Assembly: GCA_900543155.1 (NCBI GenBank)
Contig: UQQN01000044.1
Coordinates: 1-18,723, forward strand
Source: an uncultured Prevotella sp.
Lineage (GTDB): Bacteria > Bacteroidota > Bacteroidia > Bacteroidales > Bacteroidaceae
DNA: 18,723 bases
Direction of reading: 5' to 3'
In this document: positions 8,215 through 15,949 of the stretch, in pieces
How positions within the stretch are numbered: the first letter of the stretch is position 1
Layout of the letters: every line of letters starts with the position of its first letter
Notes under the pieces: model-generated
The model's database searches: none
What the model saw: only the letters and a program-made list of their open reading frames with translations
What the model was told of the DNA's origin: nothing
Translations under genes and position numbers: made by a program

Positions 8215-8217
8215 ATA

Positions 8218-9540
8218 TCAGAATGAAATTACTGAACCAGGAGCAGCAGGCTCGGCAGGAGCAGGTGCGGCTTCAAGTTCAATAGGCATATTGTTGTACG
8301 ACTTTGCCTTGATATCTTGCAACGATTCTTTTGAACGCTTATAAGTGGGCGTAAGTTCAACGAGCGAAATAATTTCTTCGTTGTCAAGATCGTCCAAACC
8401 AAAGAGGAAGTAGCGCGGACGACGACGAAGTGTATTCTTCTTGTCGTTGCCGTAATACTGTTCACGACGCTCATCGTTCTCTTCGTTACGTTCAATTTCT
8501 ATTTGTCTACGCGACTCTGCTTGTGCATTGATGCGTTCGTCAATGCCAGGCACGTTGTTAATGCCAAAGCCCGTAGCAAGGATGGTAATTTTAACTTGCT
8601 TTCCGAGTGAAGGGTCTGTATTCAAACCCCACTTGGTTTCTACATCGTCGTGGAACTTCGACATAAAGTCGTGCACCTCGTTCATTTCTTCCATCATCAA
8701 AGTGTCGCCCTCGTTTTCGGCGCAGAATGAGATAGAAAGCAACACCTTCTTTGAATTGAAAATGTCGTTGTTGTTGAGAAGCGGTGAGTGCAATGCCGAC
8801 TCAATAGCCTTGCTTACACGGTTTTCGCCTTCGCCATAACCCGTCGACATAATTGCTACACCACCATCTTTAAGCACTGTGCACACATCGCGGAAGTCGA
8901 GGTTGATAACACCGTGCATTGTGATGATTTCGGCAATAGAACGTGCTGCAACACTCAGCGTATTATCAGCCTTTTCGAAGGCTGAGAGCACATTGAGTTC
9001 AGGACATATTTCGCGTAAACGCTCGTTGTTAATCACGAGCAAAGCATCGACGTGCTTTGAAATTTCTTCAACACCATCGAGAGCTTGGTCAATTTTCTTG
9101 TTACCTTCGAAAAGGAAGGGAATGGTAACGATACCCACAGTGAGGATGCCCATTGATTTAGCTTCACGCGCAATCACAGGGGCTGCACCTGTACCCGTAC
9201 CACCACCCATACCCGCAGTGATGAACACCATCTTTGTGCCATCATCGAGCATTTCGTGAATTTGATCAACACTTTCCTCTGCTGCTTTGCGAGCACGCTC
9301 AGGACGGTTACCAGCACCCAAGCCTTCTTTGCCCAACTGTAAACGTACGGGCACGGGAGAGTCGGCAAGTGCTTTTGAATCGGTGTTACATACCACAAAG
9401 TTCACATCGTGAATACCTTCGCGATACATGTGGTTCACGGCATTACCGCCGCCACCGCCCACACCAATCACTTTAATAATAGAGGGTGTGGTAGTGGGTA
9501 CACCCATATCTATAAGGAGGTCGTTATTTTCTTCGCCCAT
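8218..9540 (-). CDS. ftsZ: Cell division protein FtsZ (canonical copy)
   Basis: This 440-residue tubulin homologue polymerises at midcell into the Z ring. GTP-binding elements are the glycine-rich loop (27-32) and GGGTGTG (112-118). The T7 loop NLDFRD (213-218) supplies the catalytic Asp215 and Asp218. The core (about 18-325) reads as a typical Bacteroidales FtsZ. After it come a strongly charged linker (about 333-372), a block RPRYFLFGLDDLDN...TPTYKRS (about 374-403), a Pro/Ala-rich stretch (423-434) and the ending GSVISF. There is no proteobacterial-type DIPAFLRKQ peptide, so the FtsA contact must be made by another tail sequence. The start at 9540 is 14 bp after the ftsA stop, so translation is probably tied to ftsA. 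A stem-loop and a terminator-like hairpin follow before the second ftsZ. Confidence 0.96.
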   Translation of the reverse strand: MGEENNDLLIDMGVPTTTPSIIKVIGVGGGGGNAVNHMYREGIHDVNFVVCNTDSKALADSPVPVRLQLGKEGLGAGNRPERARKAAEESVDQIHEMLDDGTKMVFITAGMGGGTGTGAAPVIAREAKSMGILTVGIVTIPFLFEGNKKIDQALDGVEEISKHVDALLVINNERLREICPELNVLSAFEKADNTLSVAARSIAEIITMHGVINLDFRDVCTVLKDGGVAIMSTGYGEGENRVSKAIESALHSPLLNNNDIFNSKKVLLSISFCAENEGDTLMMEEMNEVHDFMSKFHDDVETKWGLNTDPSLGKQVKITILATGFGINNVPGIDERINAQAESRRQIEIERNEENDERREQYYGNDKKNTLRRRPRYFLFGLDDLDNEEIISLVELTPTYKRSKESLQDIKAKSYNNMPIELEAAPAPAEPAAPGSVISF

Positions 9541-9554
9541 AATTGCAGAAAGTA

Positions 9555-10985
9555 TTAATCGTTATCGTTTTCCTTCACCAAATTTCCGAAGAAGTTGCTC
9601 ACACTCTTTCTTAAGCGTGCCCACTTTTCCTTTTTCTTGCGCTTACGTTCTTCTTCTTCCTCTTTCAGACGTTTTTCTTCTTCCTGACGCTTGCGCTCTT
9701 CTTCTTCTTTCAGACGTTTTTCTTCTTCCTCAGCCTTACGTTGTGCCTCGGCAGCAGCGATTTCTTCGGGTGTGAGTTCAGGTTCTTTTTCTTTCTCTGT
9801 TTCTTCAAAGAGACCGGGTTGGCCTAAATTACCACCACAGCAATTTATTTCGCCCTTGTCGATAAGGGCAATCGCTGCATTGCAATCGCCATCGGCATTC
9901 AAACCTGGATAATCAGGGGTACGAAGAGGAATGCGGATGTTACGCACAAAACGAATCTTCTCGAACTTTGTGTCGCGCACAAAAGCCTTGTCAATGTTCT
10001 TCATGTGCGAAGCACCACCCGTAATGATAAGACCACCCACAAGCTGACTATTGTCGAACTTAGAAAGCGAAATTTGGTTCATCACGTTGAGGATGATTTC
10101 CTCTACACGCGCCTCTACCAATCCCGAGAATTCCTCGTATGCAATAGAGCGTCCATCGCGAAGCACGATGGGTTTATGTGTTTCGTCGTCTGAGGGAGAA
10201 ATGGCGCTACCATACTTCAGTTTGAGTTCTTCGGCTTCCTCATCCTCAATCTGCAACGACATGATGTCGCGGTTTATATTGGCACCGCCCAAAGGTATCA
10301 CTGCCAAGTGACGGAGCAAGTTATTCTTATAAACAGCTACAGAAGTGGTTTCTGCACCCATGTCTACAAACACACATCCTGAGCGTTTTTCGGGTTCTGT
10401 GAGCATCACGTCTGCCAATGCCTGCACGGTAATGGGGAGGTCGGCTATGGTGACGCCTGCGCTTCTGAAACAATTACGTATTTCTTCGCGCACGGTTGAG
10501 TTAGCCACAATATTCAAATAGTGCCCCTCAATACCCTCTGAAAGGATACCCACAGGGTCTGTCTGCATTTGTGTGCCAAGGTGGTATTCTTGTGGAACTG
10601 CCTCAAGTATATCGCGATCTGAGTTTGTCGAAGTGCGATTTTCGTCGCACATTGCATCAATCATCTCTTGCGTAATTTCTACCTTTGAGTCGAAGTGGCG
10701 CACCACGGTGTTTGCCACGGTGTGCATACCCATTCCGCCAATGCCCACGTAAACGCGGCTCACGCTTTTTTGCATCTTTTGCTCAAGCTTATCCTTCATG
10801 CTAATAATGCACTGGGTCATCTTGCTCACATTGTTGATGCGACCCTTGCGAATGAAGGTTGTAGAAGGCTCTTGAGCGAAGGCAAGCACTTGAATGGCGC
10901 CGTCGGGCTGCTTGCGACCGGCCACACCAGTCACTTTAGACGAGCCTAACTCGATAGCTACTATAAAGTTGTCTTCTGTTGCCAT
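9555..10985 (-). CDS. ftsA: Cell division protein FtsA with long charged linker
   Basis: This 476-residue actin-fold ATPase anchors FtsZ filaments to the cytoplasmic membrane and recruits later divisome proteins. The core (1-395) has the phosphate-1 loop (IELGSSKVTG, 11-20), phosphate-2 (VDMGAETTSVAV, 207-218) and the adenosine motif (GGLIITGGASHM, 317-328). A 1C-type subdomain lies between about 85 and 165. Residues 400-455 are almost entirely Glu, Lys and Arg (KRLKEEEERKRQ-like), a predicted long coiled coil or single helix. The C-terminal WARLRKSVSNFFGNLV (455-470) is the amphipathic membrane-targeting helix. This linker is far longer than in E. coli FtsA (about 420 residues in total). It lies between ftsQ (103-bp gap) and ftsZ (14-bp gap). 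Confidence 0.95.
   Translation of the reverse strand: MATEDNFIVAIELGSSKVTGVAGRKQPDGAIQVLAFAQEPSTTFIRKGRINNVSKMTQCIISMKDKLEQKMQKSVSRVYVGIGGMGMHTVANTVVRHFDSKVEITQEMIDAMCDENRTSTNSDRDILEAVPQEYHLGTQMQTDPVGILSEGIEGHYLNIVANSTVREEIRNCFRSAGVTIADLPITVQALADVMLTEPEKRSGCVFVDMGAETTSVAVYKNNLLRHLAVIPLGGANINRDIMSLQIEDEEAEELKLKYGSAISPSDDETHKPIVLRDGRSIAYEEFSGLVEARVEEIILNVMNQISLSKFDNSQLVGGLIITGGASHMKNIDKAFVRDTKFEKIRFVRNIRIPLRTPDYPGLNADGDCNAAIALIDKGEINCCGGNLGQPGLFEETEKEKEPELTPEEIAAAEAQRKAEEEEKRLKEEEERKRQEEEKRLKEEEEERKRKKKEKWARLRKSVSNFFGNLVKENDND
9661..9730 (-). repeat. 45-bp direct repeat inside ftsA
   Basis: The same 25 bases occur at 9661-9685 and 9706-9730, a 45-bp period. They encode KRLKEEEE-type units 15 residues apart (423 and 438) in the charged linker. 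The period is a multiple of three, so gain or loss of a unit would keep the frame. Confidence 0.8.
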
Positions 10986-11088
10986 TATATTGTTTTTTTG
11001 TATTTGTCGTTATATATAATATAGGTGTATAGGGTGGGTAATCACGCAACACGCTCGTGTTAAGCATGTACGCATCCCCTTAAAAAAA

Positions 11089-11832
11089 TCAGCTTTTTTT
11101 AGGTTTGGGTTTACGTCCCACAATTTGCGAAACGTGCTCCACTGAGATAGCAGTATATTTGTTCCAACCCACCTCAGGCAATACCTTCTCGTAGAAAGTA
11201 TAGAGGTTTCGGAATTTGATGCTAATGCTATCGGGCGTGCCAAACAATATGGTATGATTACCTACGCGTGGCACCATTTCAATGCGTTGTTGGGGCGTGA
11301 CATAAATTTGCTCTATTTGGTCATTCCAAAAAGAATCGTTGTGCAAGAAGCGACCTAATTGTGCCAAATATTTTTTTGAAAAATCACGCGTAATGTTTCC
11401 CGTAGCTACCACAAGGTCGGCAGAGTAGCCTTGCGGATTCATGGGGTTACCCTTATCGTCGATGTAATAGTCCTCTCCGTTGTCGGCTATCACACGCAAC
11501 AGTGGCAAACGCTGCTGAATAAGCACATTCACTACCCCATCGGGCGATTTATAGCACGACACAGAGTCTATGAACGAGTTCTTTTTCAAAGCCCGCTCTA
11601 TGGCTGTACCGTCAATCTGCTTCATCTGTCTGCCCACGGGATAAAGCCCTGAAGCACGCAGTATGCGGTCTGCCTCCTCTGACGTAATAAAACCTGCATG
11701 CGAACTGTCGGCTACAGTAAAGCTCACACTTCGGCATACCGTTTTATTGCCATGTGTGGTAAAATCGGCAAAAGCAAATACCAAATACACCACAATGCCC
11801 AAAAGCAGCAATAGTTTGATAAAGGTTTTCAC
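11089..11832 (-). CDS. ftsQ: Cell division protein FtsQ
   Basis: This 247-residue bitopic membrane protein has a very short cytoplasmic start, one transmembrane helix (about residues 4-24) and a periplasmic part. Residues about 35-112 look like the POTRA domain, including a KKNSFIDSVSCYKSPDGVVNVLIQQRLPLLRV stretch typical of the FtsQ/DivIB class. The following beta domain contains YYIDDKGNPMN. A basic tail (GRKPKPKKS) ends the protein. In the divisome FtsQ links the FtsB/FtsL complex to the early proteins. Sequence conservation in this family is low, so the call rests on topology, the RLPLLRV and DDKG elements and the position between murC and ftsA. The gap to murC is 143 bp and includes a short imperfect repeat of GTTATTGA near 11853-11877. 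Confidence 0.88.
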   Translation of the reverse strand: MKTFIKLLLLLGIVVYLVFAFADFTTHGNKTVCRSVSFTVADSSHAGFITSEEADRILRASGLYPVGRQMKQIDGTAIERALKKNSFIDSVSCYKSPDGVVNVLIQQRLPLLRVIADNGEDYYIDDKGNPMNPQGYSADLVVATGNITRDFSKKYLAQLGRFLHNDSFWNDQIEQIYVTPQQRIEMVPRVGNHTILFGTPDSISIKFRNLYTFYEKVLPEVGWNKYTAISVEHVSQIVGRKPKPKKS

Positions 11833-11975
11833 TTTATTTTGGGGGATAAGGGGTTATTGAGTTATTGAGGTTACTGAACTCTTATTGGGAATGAGTCCTT
11901 TTAAGTGATAAAGATTTAGGACTAAGCCTATTGTCTTTTACACTTTCTGTAACCTAATCATCCTTTGCAACGAAC

Positions 11976-13337
11976 TTACTTCTTCTCCAAAATCTCCTTG
12001 ATTTGCGGCATATAGTTCACCGCATCGCCAGCGCCAAGCACAATGAATACATCAAAGTCGTGCCCCTCAACGAAAGCAGGGATTTCAGTTTTCTGAATCA
12101 GATATTTCTCAATGCCCGGACGCAAATTGTTATAGATAATATCACTTGTAACGCCAGGAATGGGTTTTTCGCGTGCAGGATAAATTTCGGTAAGTATTAC
12201 CTCATCGAGCAACGAAAGGCTATCGGCAAAATCTTTATAGAAGTCGCGCGTACGGGTGTAAAGGTGCGGTTGGAAGATGGCAGCAATTTTACGTCCGTTA
12301 AACACCTCGCGTATGCTCAAAATGCTCTGCTTAATTTCGGCAGGATGGTGTGCATAGTCCGAAAGCAACACGTGACGATTGTTCTTTAAGGCAAAATCGA
12401 ATCGACGGTCTACACCAGCAAACGAAACCATAGCATGGCGAATTTCCTCGGGTGTAGCACCTGCTATTTGTGCCAAAGCCATAGCAGCAATGCCATTATC
12501 GATGTTGATGCTCACGGGCACGCCCAATTCCACATTGCTAATATTGCCAAGTGGCGACACAAAGTCGAACACAATGGTGCCTCCACCAATACGAATATTC
12601 TCAGCATGGAAATCGCCCTCTGTGCGGTCGTAGGTATATACCGTCACACCCTCTTGTGGGTTGGGTTGCATCTTCAAGTTGCGATGAATGATAAGTGCAC
12701 CACCGGGCTGAATAAGTTCAGTGTAATGGCGGAAGCTTTCAAGATAAGCCTCTTCTGTGCCATAAATGTCGAGGTGGTCGGCATCGGTTGCTGTAATTAC
12801 CGTAGCAAAGGGACGCAAATGATGAAAAGAGCGGTCGAACTCGTCAGCTTCTATCACCACATAAGGCGAATCTTTACTTAAAAGGTAATTTGTGCCATAG
12901 TTTTTGGTGATGCCACCCAAAAAGGCATTACATCCCACATGACTCTCGTGCAGCAAATGCGCGGTCATTGAGGTTGTAGTGGTCTTGCCATGTGTGCCTG
13001 CCACGCACAAACCCTTCATTGAGCGGGTCAGTGTGCCAAGCACTTGGGCACGTTTTTGTATGTCGAATCCGTTTTCGCGGAAATAAGTCAATTCCTTGTG
13101 TGTTTCAGGAATGGCTGGTGTATAAACCACGAGCGTTTCTTGCTTGTCGCGACAAGCAGCCGGAATGAGTTCGGGGTTATCTTCATAATGAATATCGGCT
13201 CCCTCGGCACGGAGTTCTTCTGTAAGTTCGCAAGGGGTGCGGTCGTAACCTGCTACCACCAATCCTTTTGAAAGGAAATAGCGCTCAAGGGCGCTCATGC
13301 CGATGCCACCAGCACCGATAAAATATACTGATTTCAT
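11976..13337 (-). CDS. murC: UDP-N-acetylmuramate--L-alanine ligase MurC
   Basis: This 453-residue cytoplasmic ligase joins L-alanine to UDP-MurNAc using ATP, the first peptide step of peptidoglycan synthesis. The N-terminal UDP-binding Rossmann motif is GAGGIGMS (8-15). The ATP P-loop is AGTHGKTTT (113-121). Other Mur-ligase signatures are EADEFDRSF (163-171), DADHLDIYG (185-193), the VDRRF motif (309-313) and DYAHHP (327-332). FQPH (355-358) lies in the C-terminal domain. The length is normal for MurC, which distinguishes it from the related Mpl by its place between murG and ftsQ. The gap to murG is 114 bp with no strong terminator. Confidence 0.96.
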   Translation of the reverse strand: MKSVYFIGAGGIGMSALERYFLSKGLVVAGYDRTPCELTEELRAEGADIHYEDNPELIPAACRDKQETLVVYTPAIPETHKELTYFRENGFDIQKRAQVLGTLTRSMKGLCVAGTHGKTTTTSMTAHLLHESHVGCNAFLGGITKNYGTNYLLSKDSPYVVIEADEFDRSFHHLRPFATVITATDADHLDIYGTEEAYLESFRHYTELIQPGGALIIHRNLKMQPNPQEGVTVYTYDRTEGDFHAENIRIGGGTIVFDFVSPLGNISNVELGVPVSINIDNGIAAMALAQIAGATPEEIRHAMVSFAGVDRRFDFALKNNRHVLLSDYAHHPAEIKQSILSIREVFNGRKIAAIFQPHLYTRTRDFYKDFADSLSLLDEVILTEIYPAREKPIPGVTSDIIYNNLRPGIEKYLIQKTEIPAFVEGHDFDVFIVLGAGDAVNYMPQIKEILEKK

Positions 13338-13451
13338 TGCGTAAAATTACTATTTGCTTTTAAGTGCTAATTTGCCAATTTACTAACACCTAACGCGCTG
13401 TATTTAAGTAAACTGTATTACCCTACACGTAATCTCGTATTACTTAATACT

Positions 13452-14573
13452 TTATCCTTGTTTTGTTGTTGCCAATTTAATTACTTCGTCTGCAATGTCA
13501 GAGGCTGCATTCGGACGTGCCAAAGCAATGACATTGCGACTCAACGACTCTAATTTTTCAAGGTCCGACACTGTGTTAATCGCCTTCGGCAACAAAGTGC
13601 GTCGTGCATCAGCATCGGCAATATAGAGTGCTGCATTTTTCTGTACCAACGCAAGGGCATTCTTGGTTTGATGGTCTTCTGCCACATTGGGCGAGGGCAC
13701 CAAAATCACGGGTTTGCCCAACAAGCAAAACTCTGAGATGCTACCTGCACCCGCACGCGATATTACAAGGTCGGCAGCAGCATAAGCCAGACTCATGTCG
13801 CTAATAAAGTCCATTACCTTGAGGTTTTCAGGACAACCACGACGTGCCAATTCTGCCTTTATCTCTTCGCTATAATACTTACCCGTTTGCCAAATAAACT
13901 GCACTTTACTTTGTTGCTTCACTAAAGGCAAGTTACCCAAAATGCTATCGTTGAGCGTACGTGCCCCCAACGAACCTCCCACAATAAGGATGGTTTGTTT
14001 ACCTGGCACAAGTCCAAAGCTGCGCACCGCGTCTTCCTTTGTCACCTTGCAGTCCAACAAATTTTGTCGCACGGGGTTACCCGTAAACAGAATTTTGTCT
14101 GCAGGGAAGAATCGCTCCATGCCCTCGTAAGCCACACAAATTTTGCGAGCCTTTTTTGCCAACAATTTGTTGGTCACACCAGCATAAGAGTTTTGCTCTT
14201 GCAGCAAAGTGGGGATACCCATGCTCTCTGCCACGTTAAGCGTAGGACCACTGGCATATCCACCCACGCCTACTGCCACTTGCGGACGGAAGTCGCGAAT
14301 GATTTGTCGAGCCATACTGCGGCTCTTCATTATTTTGAAAAGAACAGGAATGTTCTTCAACAAGTTTTTTCGGTTAAAGCCTGCAATGGGCAAGCCCTTA
14401 ATTTCGTAGCCTGCAGCAGGTACACGTTGCATTTCCATACGACCTTCTGCGCCCACGAACAAGATTTTTGCATCGGGGCGTTTGGCACGTATTTCGTTAG
14501 CGATAGACACCGCAGGGAATATATGTCCGCCCGTGCCACCGCCACTAATTATAACTCTTAATTCATCGTTCAT
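13452..14573 (-). CDS. murG: MurG lipid II synthase
   Basis: This 373-residue GT-B glycosyltransferase works at the inner face of the cytoplasmic membrane. It transfers GlcNAc from UDP-GlcNAc to lipid I to give lipid II. N-domain motifs are GGGTGGHIFP (11-20) and GVGGYASGP (102-110). C-domain motifs are the GGSLGARTLN loop (199-208), ISRAGAGSISE (271-281, nucleotide-sugar binding) and HQTKNA (301-306). The start at 14573 gives the canonical N-terminus. It is the first gene of the minus-strand cluster here. The usual upstream neighbour ftsW is absent and a putative -7 box lies 25 bp before the start, so this transcription unit probably begins at murG. Confidence 0.96.
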   Translation of the reverse strand: MNDELRVIISGGGTGGHIFPAVSIANEIRAKRPDAKILFVGAEGRMEMQRVPAAGYEIKGLPIAGFNRKNLLKNIPVLFKIMKSRSMARQIIRDFRPQVAVGVGGYASGPTLNVAESMGIPTLLQEQNSYAGVTNKLLAKKARKICVAYEGMERFFPADKILFTGNPVRQNLLDCKVTKEDAVRSFGLVPGKQTILIVGGSLGARTLNDSILGNLPLVKQQSKVQFIWQTGKYYSEEIKAELARRGCPENLKVMDFISDMSLAYAAADLVISRAGAGSISEFCLLGKPVILVPSPNVAEDHQTKNALALVQKNAALYIADADARRTLLPKAINTVSDLEKLESLSRNVIALARPNAASDIADEVIKLATTKQG

Positions 14574-14597
14574 AAGTGGTTACTATATAGTACAGCG

Positions 14598-14605
14598 CAA
14601 ATTTA
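14598..14605 (-). promoter_or_regulatory. Putative -7 box of murG
   Basis: The minus strand reads TAAATTTG (14605-14598), an exact TAnnTTTG match. No TTTG is at the expected distance upstream, so only half of the promoter is supported. It predicts a leader of about 20 nt. Confidence 0.4.
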
Positions 14606-14885
14606 GCAATTATTTTTGGGCTTTTCCTTGTTTTCGAAAAACTTTTCAAAAAAAATTACATCGCACATCCTTGCATTTCTTTGCAAAGACAAAAACGACC
14701 TTGTCCAAAATTCCTTTGAAACCATTCTCTCACGGGTTGTTTTGGCAAGTTCTCTCCATATCGTGTAGTTCTTAACTCTTTTTACACTAAAACACGCTTC
14801 CAATCGTACTTTTTGCTTTTTACTTTTACCTGTCGCGAGGGTATACTTGCAAACAGGTTTCACGTCCCTCTTTTTCGTCAAAAAA

Positions 14886-14925
14886 CATTCCAATATCATT
14901 CCGAAGACATCCCGATATCATACCG
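14886..14925 (+). repeat. Four CATnCC(G/A) motifs at exact 11-bp spacing
   Basis: CATTCCA (14886), CATTCCG (14897), CATCCCG (14908) and CATACCG (14919) begin exactly 11 bp apart. Every second unit is more alike (ATATCATTCCGAAG and ATATCATACCGAAG, 22 bp apart). Spacing of one helical turn puts all on one face of the DNA, as in the direct-repeat sites of OmpR/PhoB-type regulators. The binding protein, if any, is unknown. Confidence 0.6.
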
Positions 14926-15185
14926 AAGGAATAGCGTACTCTAAAATGAGGCAAAAAGTTTAATCTGAAAAGCACCCTATTGTAAGAAAATTATCCACCC
15001 CTATCGATGTCATCAGTAAGGTGAATCCTTATCATACATTGGCTTTACTAATGCAAAAAATCATGCGGTAAAATTAAACAAAATATAAATATCCCGTCTA
15101 CAAAAAAATAATGTCTACAACACCCATCTTTAGTAGCTCAAAATAAGCGATATACATTTATTAACTATGAATTAATATTTATTTC

Positions 15186-15253
15186 AAATGACAAAATGAC
15201 CGCTTTTTGTTTGATTATCAACAAGTTAAGAAGTCATTTGTCATTTGTCATTT
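15186..15253. repeat. Inverted heptamer repeats AAATGAC / GTCATTT
   Basis: Two AAATGAC units (15186-15192 and 15194-15200) face three contiguous GTCATTT units (15233-15253) across a 32-nt spacer. They can fold into a hairpin of about 14 bp with one bulged base. TTT follows on the plus strand, so weak termination is possible. The tandem heptamers could also vary in copy number. Confidence 0.55.
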
Positions 15254-15618
15254 TTGCAATGTACCCATATTCCAAGAAATTTGCGACTTACCAGGCTTCA
15301 AACTTACTTGGCATAGCAACCATTGGAAAAATCTGAATTTAGTAGAAAGAGATTGAAGCCAAAAACACAAACAAAAAATGACAGCATCAAGCAATGTTTC
15401 TCATCACTTTACGCTGCCATTTTTTATATAAATACGCGTTGTATATCCAAACTTATTTTGTCTTGTCTAAAGCAAAATAGAAGCTATCTCACACCCCACG
15501 AGATACGGCAAGGGGCTAAATGCTACGATAAACAGGTGGCATATAAATCCATTTTTTTGTGAATCAAGGATACCGAAGAATGGCGCTACACGACATGAAA
15601 AAACTTTACGAATAGATT

Positions 15619-15672
15619 TTATTCGGTAGCAGCGAAAAGAAATAAATTATTTTATTCGCTGCTGCCGAATAA
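15619..15672. repeat. 18-bp near-perfect palindromic hairpin
   Basis: TTATTCGGTAGCAGCGAA (15619-15636) and TTCGCTGCTGCCGAATAA (15655-15672) pair over 18 positions with a single G-T pair and an 18-nt AT-rich loop. No T run follows on either strand, so it is not a standard terminator. A palindromic dispersed element or remnant is possible. Confidence 0.7.
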
Positions 15673-15822
15673 GAAATATCGTTTCAATTTTGTCGTATCG
15701 AATAAAGCAGATAAAGGGTGTAAAAAACGGACGTATCGTAAAAAATGATATTGAACGAGACATGGAATCATCCCCCCTCTTGGGTACTTCGGAATGAGTC
15801 TTTAGTGACTTAAAAGACGTTA

Positions 15823-15899
15823 AATAGGTGTCACATTCGTAGGAATGCGACACCTATTTGATAGGAATGCGACACCTATTTGATAGGAATGCGACACTT
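15823..15899. repeat. 22-bp direct repeats with a leading inverted copy
   Basis: Two identical 22-bp units (15841-15862 and 15863-15884, core AGGAATGCGACACCTATT) abut each other. A third starts at 15885 and diverges after GACAC. Just before them, AATAGGTGTCACATTC (15823-15838) is an inverted copy of the unit and can pair with the first unit over 16 positions with one mismatch and a 4-nt loop. The block ends about 40 bp before the -7 box of the next gene, a typical place for operator sites. Confidence 0.8.
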
Positions 15900-15937
15900 G
15901 TACAGGTAAAAAATGCCTTTTTTTCGGGGAAATGCCC

Positions 15938-15945
15938 TATATTTG
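15938..15945 (+). promoter_or_regulatory. -7 box of the small membrane protein / surface protein operon
   Basis: TATATTTG is an exact TAnnTTTG match. No TTTG lies 19-21 bp upstream, only a T run at 15918-15924. Transcription should begin at about 15950-15952, at or just inside the first ATG. Confidence 0.55.
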
Positions 15946-15949
15946 CACC

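Larger units (their letters stand above)
14606..15937. other. 1.3-kb gene-poor region with hairpins and repeats
   Basis: I see no convincing gene between the murG promoter and the small membrane protein. The open frames present (about 14603-14899 minus, 15323-15562 plus, 15647-15853 minus) lack recognisable domains and good starts. The region is AT-rich and contains, in order, four 11-bp-phased CATnCCG motifs, a heptamer-repeat hairpin, an 18-bp hairpin and a 22-bp direct-repeat cluster. The 11-mer TCATTCCGAAG (14896-14906) recurs inverted at 15787-15797. It could be a decayed mobile element, a dispersed repeat or a regulatory region. The sequence does not decide. Confidence 0.55.

Noticed and set aside
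14603..14899. 98-residue minus-strand open frame upstream of murG
   Set aside because: It has no recognisable domain, a skewed basic composition and no promoter box. It overlaps the murG promoter region and is most likely a chance frame in repeat-like DNA.
15323..15562. 79-residue plus-strand open frame
   Set aside because: Its sequence looks like translated noncoding repeat DNA, without a credible start context or domain. I recorded the region as gene-poor.
15619..15672. 18-bp hairpin as a terminator
   Set aside because: No T run follows on either strand, and no well-supported gene ends nearby.
15647..15853. 68-residue minus-strand open frame
   Set aside because: It runs through an 18-bp hairpin arm and the 22-bp repeats, so the frame is a by-product of repeats.
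15823..15899. Repeat block as a CRISPR array
   Set aside because: The 22-bp units abut without spacers, only two are intact and no cas gene is present.
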